Shown here: positions 23,143 to 31,349 of the stretch, piece by piece | Numbering within the stretch: the stretch's first letter is position 1 | Layout of the letters: every line of letters starts with the position of its first letter | Source of the DNA: Pararhizobium sp. IMCC21322 | Lineage (GTDB): Bacteria > Pseudomonadota > Alphaproteobacteria > Rhizobiales > GCA-2746425 | Reading direction: 5' to 3' | Length of the DNA: 64,000 bases | Assembly: GCF_030758295.1 (NCBI RefSeq) | Contig: NZ_CP132335.1 | Coordinates: 2,642,412 to 2,706,411 of the forward strand | Program-made: the position numbers and the translations under genes | Notes under the pieces: model-generated | The model's database searches: none | What the model saw: the letters and a program-made list of their open reading frames with translations, nothing else | What the model was told of the DNA's origin: nothing

Positions 23143-24983
23143 TGAACATTGCGCCATCAAACCTTCCGGAGTCAGCGGCCTCTCTGGGTATGGGCAGAAA
23201 GCAAATAGCGACACAAATTCGGCTTCTGATGGCGCATATAGGGCGCATTTCAGGAGGCCGGTTTTGGATGGCGCTTATTCTGCTGCTTTTTGGCAGCCTG
23301 ACCGAGGGCATTTCCATATTTCTGTTGATCCCGCTGCTTCATATTATGAATCAGACCGATGGCGCATTCGTGATGCAACTCGGCCAGATAGACGCATTGT
23401 CCCGTTGGTTACCCGACATCGCTGTTTCGCTTCCGGTAATACTCGCATTGCTCATCGGGCTGGTGTCCCTTCAAGCCTTCTTTGTCAGGTGGAAGTCGAT
23501 TTATCTGGCCCGGATGCTCATCGATTTTCTCAATCAGACGCGTATCGAATTGTTCGACGCGATTGCGCGCGCACGCTGGGAGAAAGTGGCGCAGAGCCGA
23601 AAATCGGAACTTGAGCATGCTCTGACCGCAGATATTGAAAAAATCCAGGCATGTGGTTTTTTCCTGCTCAATATATGCCAAACCCTTGTTATTATGTCGG
23701 TTTACGCCGGTCTATGCTTCCTGATTTCAGTTCCTACCACCTTGATCGTGCTGGCTGTGGGCGCAATCCTCTATGCTGGTTTGTCGCCTTTTCGCGTGAA
23801 TGCCGCAAAGTTTGGCGTGCTGACCACACGAAACAGAAAGGAACAATATCGCACCATTTCGGATTTCCTGTCCGGCATCAAAATGGCAAAAATGTTGAAC
23901 GGCGAGCGGTTCTATTTTGACCTTCTGGATCGAAATTTGGCCCGGATAACAAAAGACAACACATCCTATGTAAATCAAAGCACCATTGGCACCGCCGCTT
24001 TCCAGGTTGCCAGTGCAATCGGGTTAGCTGCTTTCGCTTATATCTCTCTGGTGGTGTTCAGGGTTTCCATGGTGGAGTTTCTGGTTCTTCTGGTGATTTT
24101 CGTCCGTGTCACCCCCAGATTGTTAAGCCTTCACACCCAGGTGCAGCAATTTCTTGTCAGCCTGCCGGCCTATGGTTCGGTTTTGAAATTGACCGGAGAG
24201 TTTGCAGCGGAACGCGAACTTGCAAAGGAAACCCGTGTGCCAGTTTCGTTCAAGCTGGAAAAAGGGATCACCCTGAAGCATGTCAGCTATTGCCATGAGA
24301 TGGCCGGGCGTAATTTTGCCCTGCGTGACATCTCACTGGAAATACCAGCTGGCAAAGTGACGGCGCTTATCGGGCCATCGGGGGCGGGAAAAAGCACCTT
24401 GGCGGATATCATTGCCGGTTTGATTGAAGTGACGTCAGGAGCAATGTCCGTAGATGGCATGTTGATTGGCTCGGACAATCAAAGGGCATGGCGCTCTCAC
24501 GTCGCCATCGTTCATCAGGACGTCTTTCTGCTGCATGACACCATCAGAGCCAATTTACTCTTTTCCAAGCCTGATGCGAATGACGCTGAAATTTCAAAGG
24601 CCCTTGATATCGCGCAAGCGCTGGAATTTACAAAACATCTGCCTCTCGGCCTGGACACAATTGTTGGAGAAAGAGGTGGGCTGCTGTCCGGGGGAGAACG
24701 CCAAAGGATCGCCATAGCTTGTGCTGTTTTGAGAAAACCCAAACTGCTCGTGCTTGATGAAGCGACCAGCGCACTGGATTGGGTCAATCAGGCGCTGATT
24801 GCTGAAACCATCGAAAAATTACGCGGTGAAACCACCATTCTGACAATCGACCACGGGGACGCGATGATTGCTCATGCCGATCAAGTCATTGCGATGGAGG
24901 AGGGCAGGCTTGTCGATTCTGGAAAATATTCAAAATTGCGAACAAAGCGTGAGCCTCGTTTATCAAAAGTGATTGCAGGTTAA
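23142..24983 (+). CDS. ABC exporter (lasso D), fused membrane and ATPase domains
   Basis: This 613-residue half-transporter has a six-helix exporter domain (about residues 45-330) and one nucleotide-binding domain. The latter has Walker A GPSGAGKST at about 410, signature LSGGERQRIA at about 515 and Walker B LLVLDEATSALD at about 535. The H-loop is TIDHGD. There is no C39 peptidase domain, consistent with leader removal by B2. It probably exports the mature lasso peptide and may provide self-protection. It is the last gene of the operon and is followed within 10 bases by an intrinsic terminator. Confidence 0.93.
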   Translation: MNIAPSNLPESAASLGMGRKQIATQIRLLMAHIGRISGGRFWMALILLLFGSLTEGISIFLLIPLLHIMNQTDGAFVMQLGQIDALSRWLPDIAVSLPVILALLIGLVSLQAFFVRWKSIYLARMLIDFLNQTRIELFDAIARARWEKVAQSRKSELEHALTADIEKIQACGFFLLNICQTLVIMSVYAGLCFLISVPTTLIVLAVGAILYAGLSPFRVNAAKFGVLTTRNRKEQYRTISDFLSGIKMAKMLNGERFYFDLLDRNLARITKDNTSYVNQSTIGTAAFQVASAIGLAAFAYISLVVFRVSMVEFLVLLVIFVRVTPRLLSLHTQVQQFLVSLPAYGSVLKLTGEFAAERELAKETRVPVSFKLEKGITLKHVSYCHEMAGRNFALRDISLEIPAGKVTALIGPSGAGKSTLADIIAGLIEVTSGAMSVDGMLIGSDNQRAWRSHVAIVHQDVFLLHDTIRANLLFSKPDANDAEISKALDIAQALEFTKHLPLGLDTIVGERGGLLSGGERQRIAIACAVLRKPKLLVLDEATSALDWVNQALIAETIEKLRGETTILTIDHGDAMIAHADQVIAMEEGRLVDSGKYSKLRTKREPRLSKVIAG

Positions 24984-24990
24984 GGACGAT

Positions 24991-25026
24991 GAGTGTCCCA
25001 ACAGGAATTCAAGACACTCTTTTTTT
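24991..25026 (+). terminator. Rho-independent terminator of the lasso operon
   Basis: GAGTGTC (24991-24997) and GACACTC (25013-25019) form a perfect 7-bp stem followed at once by seven T (25020-25026). It begins eight bases after the exporter stop and overlaps the last codons and stop of the convergent exoX gene. Confidence 0.9.
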
Positions 25027-25263
25027 CAACGGTTCGGTCTTGCTGTATGTTTTGGCGTCAGTAGGCGCTTTTTCATCCACTTTTTGTTTCTGTTGTGCGC
25101 GTACCTTCATAAGGATGAAACAAAAATATCCTATCTGGAGGATGACGAGCACAATGACTGCTCTGATCGCCACGGTCACAAAATCTGCGCCATCATATAA
25201 TGACCACATTGTCACGATGATGGTGGTGCAAACCAGACCCAATAAGAATTTTGGCAAAGTCAT
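25009..25263 (-). CDS. exoX: ExoX-like exopolysaccharide production repressor
   Basis: This 84-residue protein begins MTLPKFLLGLVCTTIIVTMW and has two hydrophobic segments (FLLGLVCTTIIVTMW and AIRAVIVLVILQIGYFCFIL). A charged tail follows (KVRAQQKQKVDEKAP). Size, topology and location opposite exoY match ExoX/Psi, a small membrane protein that lowers EPS output post-transcriptionally, with the ExoY sugar transferase as presumed target. ATG 25263 is preferred because TTGAGGT precedes it. Longer in-frame starts up to 25365 lack a ribosome-binding site. The 3' end coincides with the lasso operon terminator. Confidence 0.8.
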   Translation of the reverse strand: MTLPKFLLGLVCTTIIVTMWSLYDGADFVTVAIRAVIVLVILQIGYFCFILMKVRAQQKQKVDEKAPTDAKTYSKTEPLKKRVS

Positions 25264-25547
25264 TGCTACCTCAAGTTGCTGATATAAATTACCACAAACC
25301 GGCCACAAATGATAGAGGTCAGGGTTTAAGAATTGGCGAATGCTGAACGTGTCTGAATTGGGCATTTAGTTGAGTATAAAAATTGTGCAATCTCGCAAAA
25401 ATAAGATAAAAAATAGGCAATATTGTCATATTTTGTAAGCGGAAACATAAGTGTTTGATGAATTTTCAAATTTCCTGTAATCGCACTTGTGATTGATAAT
25501 TTTATATGTATTCTACTTTTGGGAGGCTGTGATAAACCAAGGAGCCA
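25264..25547. promoter_or_regulatory. AT-rich divergent exoX-exoY control region
   Basis: This 284-base divergent intergenic region is AT-rich. It contains ATAAAAAATAGGCAATATT (25406-25424) and CCTGTAATC (25474-25482), both also found in the lasso promoter region. The exoY ribosome-binding site AAGGAG lies just before its start. Both exo genes are probably controlled from here. Confidence 0.6.
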
Positions 25548-26246
25548 ATGATGGCTGTTTTCGAAAAATCCTCCCCTTGGCGCATACAAGCTCGCCAGGT
25601 TCGACAAACACAAAACGAAAATCTGCCCCGAATATCCAGAAGTTCCTTGAAGCGTATTTTTGATGTTGTCGGCGCCTCAATCGGGTTGGTCGTCCTGTCT
25701 CCATTGATGCTCATGTTAGCCGCGCTCGTTAAGTTCACTGATGGCGGTTCTGTATTTTACGGGCATCGTCGTATCGGGCGAAACGGTTCAACATTCAAAT
25801 GCCTGAAATTTAGGACAATGGCTGCGAACAGCGAAGAATTGTTGGAAATTTACCTGTCTGAAAACGAATCTGCTCGCGTTGAGTGGGACCGCGACAGAAA
25901 ACTCAAAAGTGACCCCCGGATCACATCGATTGGCGTGGTTCTCAGAAACCTGAGTCTGGACGAACTTCCGCAACTCTTCAACATCCTACTCGGCGAAATG
26001 AGCATGGTGGGTCCAAGGCCGGTGGTCAGCGACGAGCTGGAAAAATATGGGGCTGCAGCACAGTATTATCTCAGCACCCGGCCAGGACTCACAGGACTTT
26101 GGCAAATCAGCGGTCGCAACGATGTCAGTTATGGGCGTCGTGTGGAGCTCGATCAGATTTACGTGAAAAATTGGTCATTCCAGTCAGATCTCGTGATCAT
26201 TATCAAAACGATCCCTGTCGTATGTCTGGCTAAGGGCAGCTACTGA
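25548..26246 (+). CDS. exoY: ExoY-like undecaprenyl-phosphate galactosephosphotransferase
   Basis: This 232-residue initiating sugar transferase loads galactose-1-phosphate onto undecaprenyl phosphate to begin each EPS repeat. It shows the bacterial sugar-transferase pattern: LKRIFDVVGASIGLVVLSPL, the single N-terminal membrane helix, YGHRRIGRNGSTFKCLKFRT, LSLDELPQLFNILLGEMSMV, GPRP and TGLWQISGRNDVSY. Two adjacent ATG codons are possible starts. The second (25551) has the better spacing from GGAG. It is the first gene of the plus-strand EPS arm. Confidence 0.93.
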   Translation: MMAVFEKSSPWRIQARQVRQTQNENLPRISRSSLKRIFDVVGASIGLVVLSPLMLMLAALVKFTDGGSVFYGHRRIGRNGSTFKCLKFRTMAANSEELLEIYLSENESARVEWDRDRKLKSDPRITSIGVVLRNLSLDELPQLFNILLGEMSMVGPRPVVSDELEKYGAAAQYYLSTRPGLTGLWQISGRNDVSYGRRVELDQIYVKNWSFQSDLVIIIKTIPVVCLAKGSY

Positions 26247-26262
26247 CCAAATTCCGTACTGA

Positions 26263-26297
26263 CGACCTGATCTGATCTGCTTTTCTAACTCAGGTCG
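26263..26297. repeat. 8-bp perfect inverted repeat between exoY and exoF
   Basis: CGACCTGA (26263-26270) is mirrored by TCAGGTCG (26290-26297) with a 19-base loop, 16 bases after the exoY stop. It could be an intercistronic processing hairpin or a weak terminator. No T-run follows. Confidence 0.5.
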
Positions 26298-26346
26298 ATG
26301 ACGTTTGACGTCTTTGCACGGTCGCGTAACCTTCGGGAGTAAGCAT

Positions 26347-27597
26347 GTGAACACCAGATATGACGTAACGAATCTGAATATTTTTTCCATTGCCGCGTTG
26401 GTGTTGGTCTGGTTCTCATCACTCAGTTATGCCCAGGCTGAGTACCAGCTGGGTGTTGAAGACAAGCTGATGATCCGGGTCTATGAGTGGCGCAGCGTTG
26501 AAGGCGAAGTTCGCGAGTGGCCAGCCCTGACGGGCGAATATGTCGTTGGCGCGTCCGGCAAATTAACATTGCCGTTTGTGGGCTCTGTCCCTGCCATTGG
26601 CAAGACCACCGAGGAAGTTGCCGGCACAATTGGCAGCAAGCTGAAAAATGTACTGGGTCTGGTTGATAAGGCGGAGGCTTCGGTTGAAGTCATCGAACAC
26701 CGACCCTTCTTCATATCGGGCGAGGTGAAAGCATCCGGGCGATATCCCTATTCGCCCGGCCTTACGGTACAGCGTGCAATAGCGATTGCCGGGGGTGGTT
26801 CCCAACTGGCCACAACGGGATCCCGCGCTTCCCGCGATGCCATAAGTGCGACCGGAAACATTGGTATCCTGCGCGATCAGCTGGTGCGCCTGCTTGTTCA
26901 GCGCGCCCGCGTCAATGCCGAAACCAACAAGACAGATATTGTTGTGCCGGTGATCAGAGGCGCTCCTTCAAATTTCATCTCATCCCTGGTGGAGGATGAA
27001 ACGGTGATCATGGTCTCGCGCCAACGCAAGATTGATCAGGAACTCTCCGCGCTGGACTCGCTGCAATCCCTGCTCGAACGGGAAATCGATACGCTTCGAC
27101 AAAAGATGGTGTCGATTGAATCTCAGATGGAGAGCGTCAGCAAGGAACGGAAAGGCATGGAGGAACTTGCCAAAAAGGGGTTGGTAAACAACACCAGATT
27201 ATTCCAGGCGGAAAGAAACAGTGTTGATGTCGAGGGCAAGGCGCTTGATCTGACCACCGCAATTCTGCGTGCCCAGCAGGAAATTGGCAAAGCCAATCAA
27301 TCAAGAATTTCATTCCTCTCCGGAAGAGAAGCTGAATTGGCGCTTGAGCGCCAGAAGCTTGATTCTCAGATCGGCGAGATCGAACGCAAGATCGATATGC
27401 AGCAAGGTTTGCTGGCGGAAGCCGCGGCGTTTTCATCGACGACCGATGCAGCGCTTGGAGATGAGGGTCTGGTTCTGACCTACAAAATCACAAGAGATAT
27501 GGAGGGCGGGTTGAAGGAACTGACTGTGGACAAAAACGCGCCAGTCCAACCCGGCGATGTTGTGGTGGTCGAACTGTCAATTCCCGTCGGCAACTAG
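26347..27597 (+). CDS. exoF: ExoF-like polysaccharide export protein (Wza-type/SLBB)
   Basis: This 416-residue protein starts at GTG 26347 after GGGAG. A signal-peptide-like segment follows (IFSIAALVLVWFSSLSYAQA). The mature part opens with the Poly_export domain (YQLGVEDKLMIRVYEW and GEYVVGASGKLTLPFVGSV), then a soluble-ligand-binding beta domain (FFISGEVKASGRYPYSPGLT). The second half, about residues 225-370, is a long coiled coil. In succinoglycan production ExoF works with ExoQ and ExoP in polymerisation and export across the periplasm. Length is close to S. meliloti ExoF. Confidence 0.9.
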   Translation: MNTRYDVTNLNIFSIAALVLVWFSSLSYAQAEYQLGVEDKLMIRVYEWRSVEGEVREWPALTGEYVVGASGKLTLPFVGSVPAIGKTTEEVAGTIGSKLKNVLGLVDKAEASVEVIEHRPFFISGEVKASGRYPYSPGLTVQRAIAIAGGGSQLATTGSRASRDAISATGNIGILRDQLVRLLVQRARVNAETNKTDIVVPVIRGAPSNFISSLVEDETVIMVSRQRKIDQELSALDSLQSLLEREIDTLRQKMVSIESQMESVSKERKGMEELAKKGLVNNTRLFQAERNSVDVEGKALDLTTAILRAQQEIGKANQSRISFLSGREAELALERQKLDSQIGEIERKIDMQQGLLAEAAAFSSTTDAALGDEGLVLTYKITRDMEGGLKELTVDKNAPVQPGDVVVVELSIPVGN

Positions 27598-27641
27598 GGT
27601 CTGCCACCTCAAAGTTCTTTAGCGAGAATTGTACGAACACC

Positions 27642-28919
27642 ATGAAAATCAGAAGATCACTGTTTGTCGATCAGGAATGCAATTCGCTTTACGCTGCAAC
27701 TGCGATTGCCGTGTCGATATTCGTGTTCGCCTATTCATCCCGCTTTGGTCAGGTATCTGTCCTGCTTTATTACGGGCTTTGGCTGCCGCTGATTATGGTC
27801 GACCACAGGCGAGTTCTCAGCACAGTTCAGACGTTTCCAATCATCTACCTGTTTGCTGCATTGGCCGTGTTGTCTGTGTTCTGGTCACAGGCCCCCGGGG
27901 TCACTTTGCGGGGCGGCATACAAATGCTGTCCCATGTCATATGCGCGACATTTGCCGCCAGCGTGGTGAGCAATCGCTCACTTTCAATTGGTGTGCTTTG
28001 GGGCACGACGCTGGTGTTGTTGTACTCGCTCTTTTTTGGCCGCTACAGCTATAATCCCATTGATGGTTCATACACATTTGTCGGGTTGTTCTCGTCAAAA
28101 AACCAACTCGGATTTTTCGCTTCTCTGGGCCTGGTTTTCGGGTTTTTCAATCTGTTTTATGTCGTAACAGGCAATGCGCAGAAACTATTGTGTTTGGGTA
28201 TAATTCTTCTCAGCGCTTATATACTTGCGATTTCTTCATCTGCGACTTCCATTGTCTCTGTATTCATCACTCTTAGTTTCCTGTTCGGGTTGATGAGTCT
28301 GTCAGTTTTCACACCAAACACCCAAAAAGTTATATTTTTTTCCAGTCTGGTTTTGGCTGTTTGTGGATTTTATTTGGCTGTTGAACTGAATGTTTTCGAA
28401 TTTATCCTGGCTTTGTTTGGAAAAGATACAACCTTAACGGGTCGTACCTATCTCTGGTCAGAGGGCTTTGCAGCCGCGACAGAAGCACCCTGGTTTGGGT
28501 GGGGTTATCTCGCCTATTGGGTGCAGGGATTTTCTGAAGCGGAGCGTCTATGGGCCGAATTCTACATTGAATCCCGCACAGGCTTTCATTTCCACAACAC
28601 CTATATCGAAGCGCTGGTCGAGCTTGGTTATGTGGGGGCCGTTCTCTTGATCTGGCTTTTGATTTCCACGCTTGTGATGGCCTTTTCCAAACTGATGAAA
28701 GGCCATTTCCAGCCAGAAGCTATGCTCACATGCAGCCTGTTGGTGCTGTTGACCATACGCTCCGTGTCTGAAGTCGACATTCTGACGCCCTACACCGTCG
28801 GCTCCTTCATTTTCTATTTTCTGGCAACGAAGTCGCGCGTGGCGCAGCGCCGCAATGCAGGGTCTTATCTGGTAAAGCCGCGCTATGCCGGACCGAAGGT
28901 GAGGGCGCTGGGTGGATAA
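27642..28919 (+). CDS. exoQ: ExoQ-like EPS polymerase (Wzy/O-antigen ligase superfamily)
   Basis: This 425-residue polytopic inner-membrane protein has around ten hydrophobic segments and the large periplasmic loop typical of Wzy/WaaL proteins, including GRTYLWSEGFAAATEAPWFG and FHFHNTYIEALVELGYVGAV. The latter is the conserved HN-xx-LE region. ExoQ joins lipid-linked octasaccharides into high-molecular-weight polymer. It lies between exoF and exoT. The stop overlaps the GTG start of exoT by eight bases. Confidence 0.9.
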   Translation: MKIRRSLFVDQECNSLYAATAIAVSIFVFAYSSRFGQVSVLLYYGLWLPLIMVDHRRVLSTVQTFPIIYLFAALAVLSVFWSQAPGVTLRGGIQMLSHVICATFAASVVSNRSLSIGVLWGTTLVLLYSLFFGRYSYNPIDGSYTFVGLFSSKNQLGFFASLGLVFGFFNLFYVVTGNAQKLLCLGIILLSAYILAISSSATSIVSVFITLSFLFGLMSLSVFTPNTQKVIFFSSLVLAVCGFYLAVELNVFEFILALFGKDTTLTGRTYLWSEGFAAATEAPWFGWGYLAYWVQGFSEAERLWAEFYIESRTGFHFHNTYIEALVELGYVGAVLLIWLLISTLVMAFSKLMKGHFQPEAMLTCSLLVLLTIRSVSEVDILTPYTVGSFIFYFLATKSRVAQRRNAGSYLVKPRYAGPKVRALGG

Positions 28920-30432
28920 TTCGGCAAAAATGTCTTCTGCGGCTCTCAGTGCCGCTACCAAGGGTCCCGCTGTTTCCTTGGCTCACCTCAGGTCTGGCCG
29001 GGGGATCGCGGCACTCAAAGGCGTGTTCTGGTCGTCCATAAACACGCTGGTTCCAGCCATTTTGGGATTGGCGGTTTTCATTGTGAGTTCCCGATTTCTC
29101 ACACCCACTGATTTTGGTCTTGTGGGACTGGCCGCCAGCATTGGCATGTTTGCCAGCGCGATTGCGCCAGGCGCATTCGCAGAAGCCCTGATCCAAAGAT
29201 CAAAGCTTACAAACGATCATGTCGATACGGTTTTCTGGTTATGCGCGGCCTCTGGCCTTGCCCTGTTTTGCCTGTTGCTCGTATTCGCCTCTCCCATTGC
29301 CAGCCTTGTAGGGCAACCATCGATAGCTCTGCTCATTCAGGTCTTCGCATTGCGGTTTCTGTTTGATCTGTTGGCCAGTGTTCCAAATGCCCTGATCGCA
29401 AGATCAATGCTGTTCAACCTGATCGCATTGCGAACCACAATTGCCTCGACAATTGCTGCGGTCTGCTGCTTTGCGCTGCTCTATCTGGGGTATGGGCTTT
29501 GGGCATTGGTCGTATCCCAGGTCGCGGCATCATTCATAAGCTTCGTCGTTGCTTTCTGGGCCGCAAAACACATTCCAGCGTTTCGTTTCGATTTGCCAAG
29601 TCTCAGGGACGTTGCGAGCTACGGCATTTTTGCCTCGGGCACGAGATTTGTCGGAACAATGAAACTGGATCAGATTCTTCTGGGCTCATTGGCAGGCCCA
29701 GCGGTTCTGGGTATCTACAATTTTGCCAGGCGATTGCTGACCATTTTGAACAGTGTCATGGCTGGCACGCTGGCCTCGGTTTCCCATTCGCTTTTTTCGT
29801 CTCTGCAGGAGAGTCAGGCGAAGGTCAGAGAAGCGTTCCTGTTGGCGACATTTGCGTCTCTTACAGTTTCATTTCCGGTTTTTGCCGGTTTGGCGCTGAT
29901 TGCAAATGAACTCATTCCCCTGGTGTTTGGCGAAAAATGGCTGAGTGCAATTGTGCCTGTTCAGGCCCTTTGCGCTGTCGGTCTTATCGCCAGCGTTGGC
30001 ATCGTCCAATCCTCTCTGATTGCCAGTCAGGGCAAAACAAACTGGTGGTTCTATTATCAGGCGATGCAACAAGGGATTACCCTTGGAATAGTCCTGACAT
30101 TCCACTCTTATGGTGTTGAGGTTTTGACCATTGCAATTGCAATCAAAACCTATCTCCTTTGGCCGATATCATTCCTCATGTCTGCCGCTCTGGTGAAAGT
30201 GAGCGTCTGGAAATACCTCCAGCAAATGATACCAGCGGCGGTCTCCGTATTTGCCATGGGTTTCGTCCTGATCGTGACCCGAGACAGCCTGTCAGCTTTC
30301 GATCCGTATTTCAGATTGTCACTTCAGGTTCTGATCGGCGGCACTGTCTACGTCTCTCTCGTCTCAATCTTATCTTTTCACCGGATCAAACATCTCGTGA
30401 AGGTGTTCCAATCTCGCAGAAAGCAGCATTGA
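28912..30432 (+). CDS. exoT: ExoT-like Wzx flippase (polysaccharide transporter)
   Basis: This 506-residue MATE/MVF-like membrane protein has about 14 hydrophobic segments, beginning FWSSINTLVPAILGLAVFIV and SSRFLTPTDFGLVGLA. It also has the typical DQILLGSLAGPAVLGIYNFA mid-protein helix pair. It should flip the lipid-linked repeat unit to the periplasm. The start is GTG 28912, overlapping exoQ; ATG 28930 is an alternative. It overlaps exoV by one base (TGATG). Confidence 0.88.
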   Translation: MDNSAKMSSAALSAATKGPAVSLAHLRSGRGIAALKGVFWSSINTLVPAILGLAVFIVSSRFLTPTDFGLVGLAASIGMFASAIAPGAFAEALIQRSKLTNDHVDTVFWLCAASGLALFCLLLVFASPIASLVGQPSIALLIQVFALRFLFDLLASVPNALIARSMLFNLIALRTTIASTIAAVCCFALLYLGYGLWALVVSQVAASFISFVVAFWAAKHIPAFRFDLPSLRDVASYGIFASGTRFVGTMKLDQILLGSLAGPAVLGIYNFARRLLTILNSVMAGTLASVSHSLFSSLQESQAKVREAFLLATFASLTVSFPVFAGLALIANELIPLVFGEKWLSAIVPVQALCAVGLIASVGIVQSSLIASQGKTNWWFYYQAMQQGITLGIVLTFHSYGVEVLTIAIAIKTYLLWPISFLMSAALVKVSVWKYLQQMIPAAVSVFAMGFVLIVTRDSLSAFDPYFRLSLQVLIGGTVYVSLVSILSFHRIKHLVKVFQSRRKQH

Positions 30433-31322
30433 TGAAACTTTTCTATTATGACCATGCGCGAAATTTTGGCGATGATCTGAACCTCTATTTGTGGCCCAGA
30501 TTGCTACCCAAAAACTTTCTGGATGAGGATGAAAGCGAGCTTTTTGTCGGTATCGGCTCAATTCTTTGGGATTTTTTGCCGAAAGAACCCATGAAATATG
30601 TCGTTGGATCAGGGTATGGCGCATATACCGCTCCGCCCAATGTGAATGACGGCTCCTGGGACGTGCGCTTTGTCAGGGGGCCGAAAACAGCGTCCGCATT
30701 GGGTATCCGTGCTGACAAATCGATCTGTGATGCGGCAGTGTTGCTTCGTGGAGTGGAACTGCCGGAAGTCGCTTCCCAATCGTTCGAGATTTCCTTCATG
30801 CCGCATTTTGACAGCATCGATCGCGGAAACTGGAAAGAAGCTTGCCGTTTGGCAGGCGTTCATCTGTTGGATCCCACTTTGCCCTGCGCGCAAATCCTGT
30901 CCGAAATACGGGCGACAAAGCTCCTCATCACCGAAGCCATGCATGGTGCAATTGTTGCAGATGCATTGAGAGTGCCGTGGATTGCTGTGGAACCCCTCCA
31001 TCATCCGCACCGGTTCAAATGGTATGATTGGGCGGCGTCCCTTGATATCGACTATCAGCCACAAAAATTGTGGCCTTCCAGCATGCGCGAGCTTTGGACC
31101 AGAACAACCGGCGGGCAGGGGAAAGGCAAAGTCACCAGATTTCTGGCCGGAAAAGCGGCCTATCCGGCAAATATGGTTATGGCAAGAATTGCTGCGCAGG
31201 GGCTTCAGAGTCTAAGTCGTCGGCCACCGCAACTGAGTTCAGACGCAGCCATTGAGCGGGCTTCTGATCGGTCATTATCAACGGTTGATTTGTTCGTTCG
31301 CCAGAGAAAATCAGCAGCTTAG
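30432..31322 (+). CDS. exoV: ExoV-like polysaccharide pyruvyl transferase
   Basis: This 296-residue protein begins MKLFYYDHARNFGDDLNLYL and contains FVGIGSILWDFLP, VRGPKTASALGI, and TEAMHGAIVADALRVPWIAV, in which His is the conserved residue of the pyruvyl-transferase family. ExoV uses phosphoenolpyruvate to put a ketal pyruvate on the terminal sugar of the repeat, giving the polymer negative charge. ATG 30432 overlaps the exoT stop. The order exoT-exoV-exoW differs slightly from S. meliloti. Confidence 0.9.
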   Translation: MKLFYYDHARNFGDDLNLYLWPRLLPKNFLDEDESELFVGIGSILWDFLPKEPMKYVVGSGYGAYTAPPNVNDGSWDVRFVRGPKTASALGIRADKSICDAAVLLRGVELPEVASQSFEISFMPHFDSIDRGNWKEACRLAGVHLLDPTLPCAQILSEIRATKLLITEAMHGAIVADALRVPWIAVEPLHHPHRFKWYDWAASLDIDYQPQKLWPSSMRELWTRTTGGQGKGKVTRFLAGKAAYPANMVMARIAAQGLQSLSRRPPQLSSDAAIERASDRSLSTVDLFVRQRKSAA

Positions 31323-31349
31323 TTCATAAAATTACCAGGAGTGACAAGC

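Noticed and set aside
16509-25026. Lasso region as a recent genomic island
   Set aside because: No integrase, tRNA, direct repeats at borders or mobile element was seen. The AT-rich part is limited to the promoter region.
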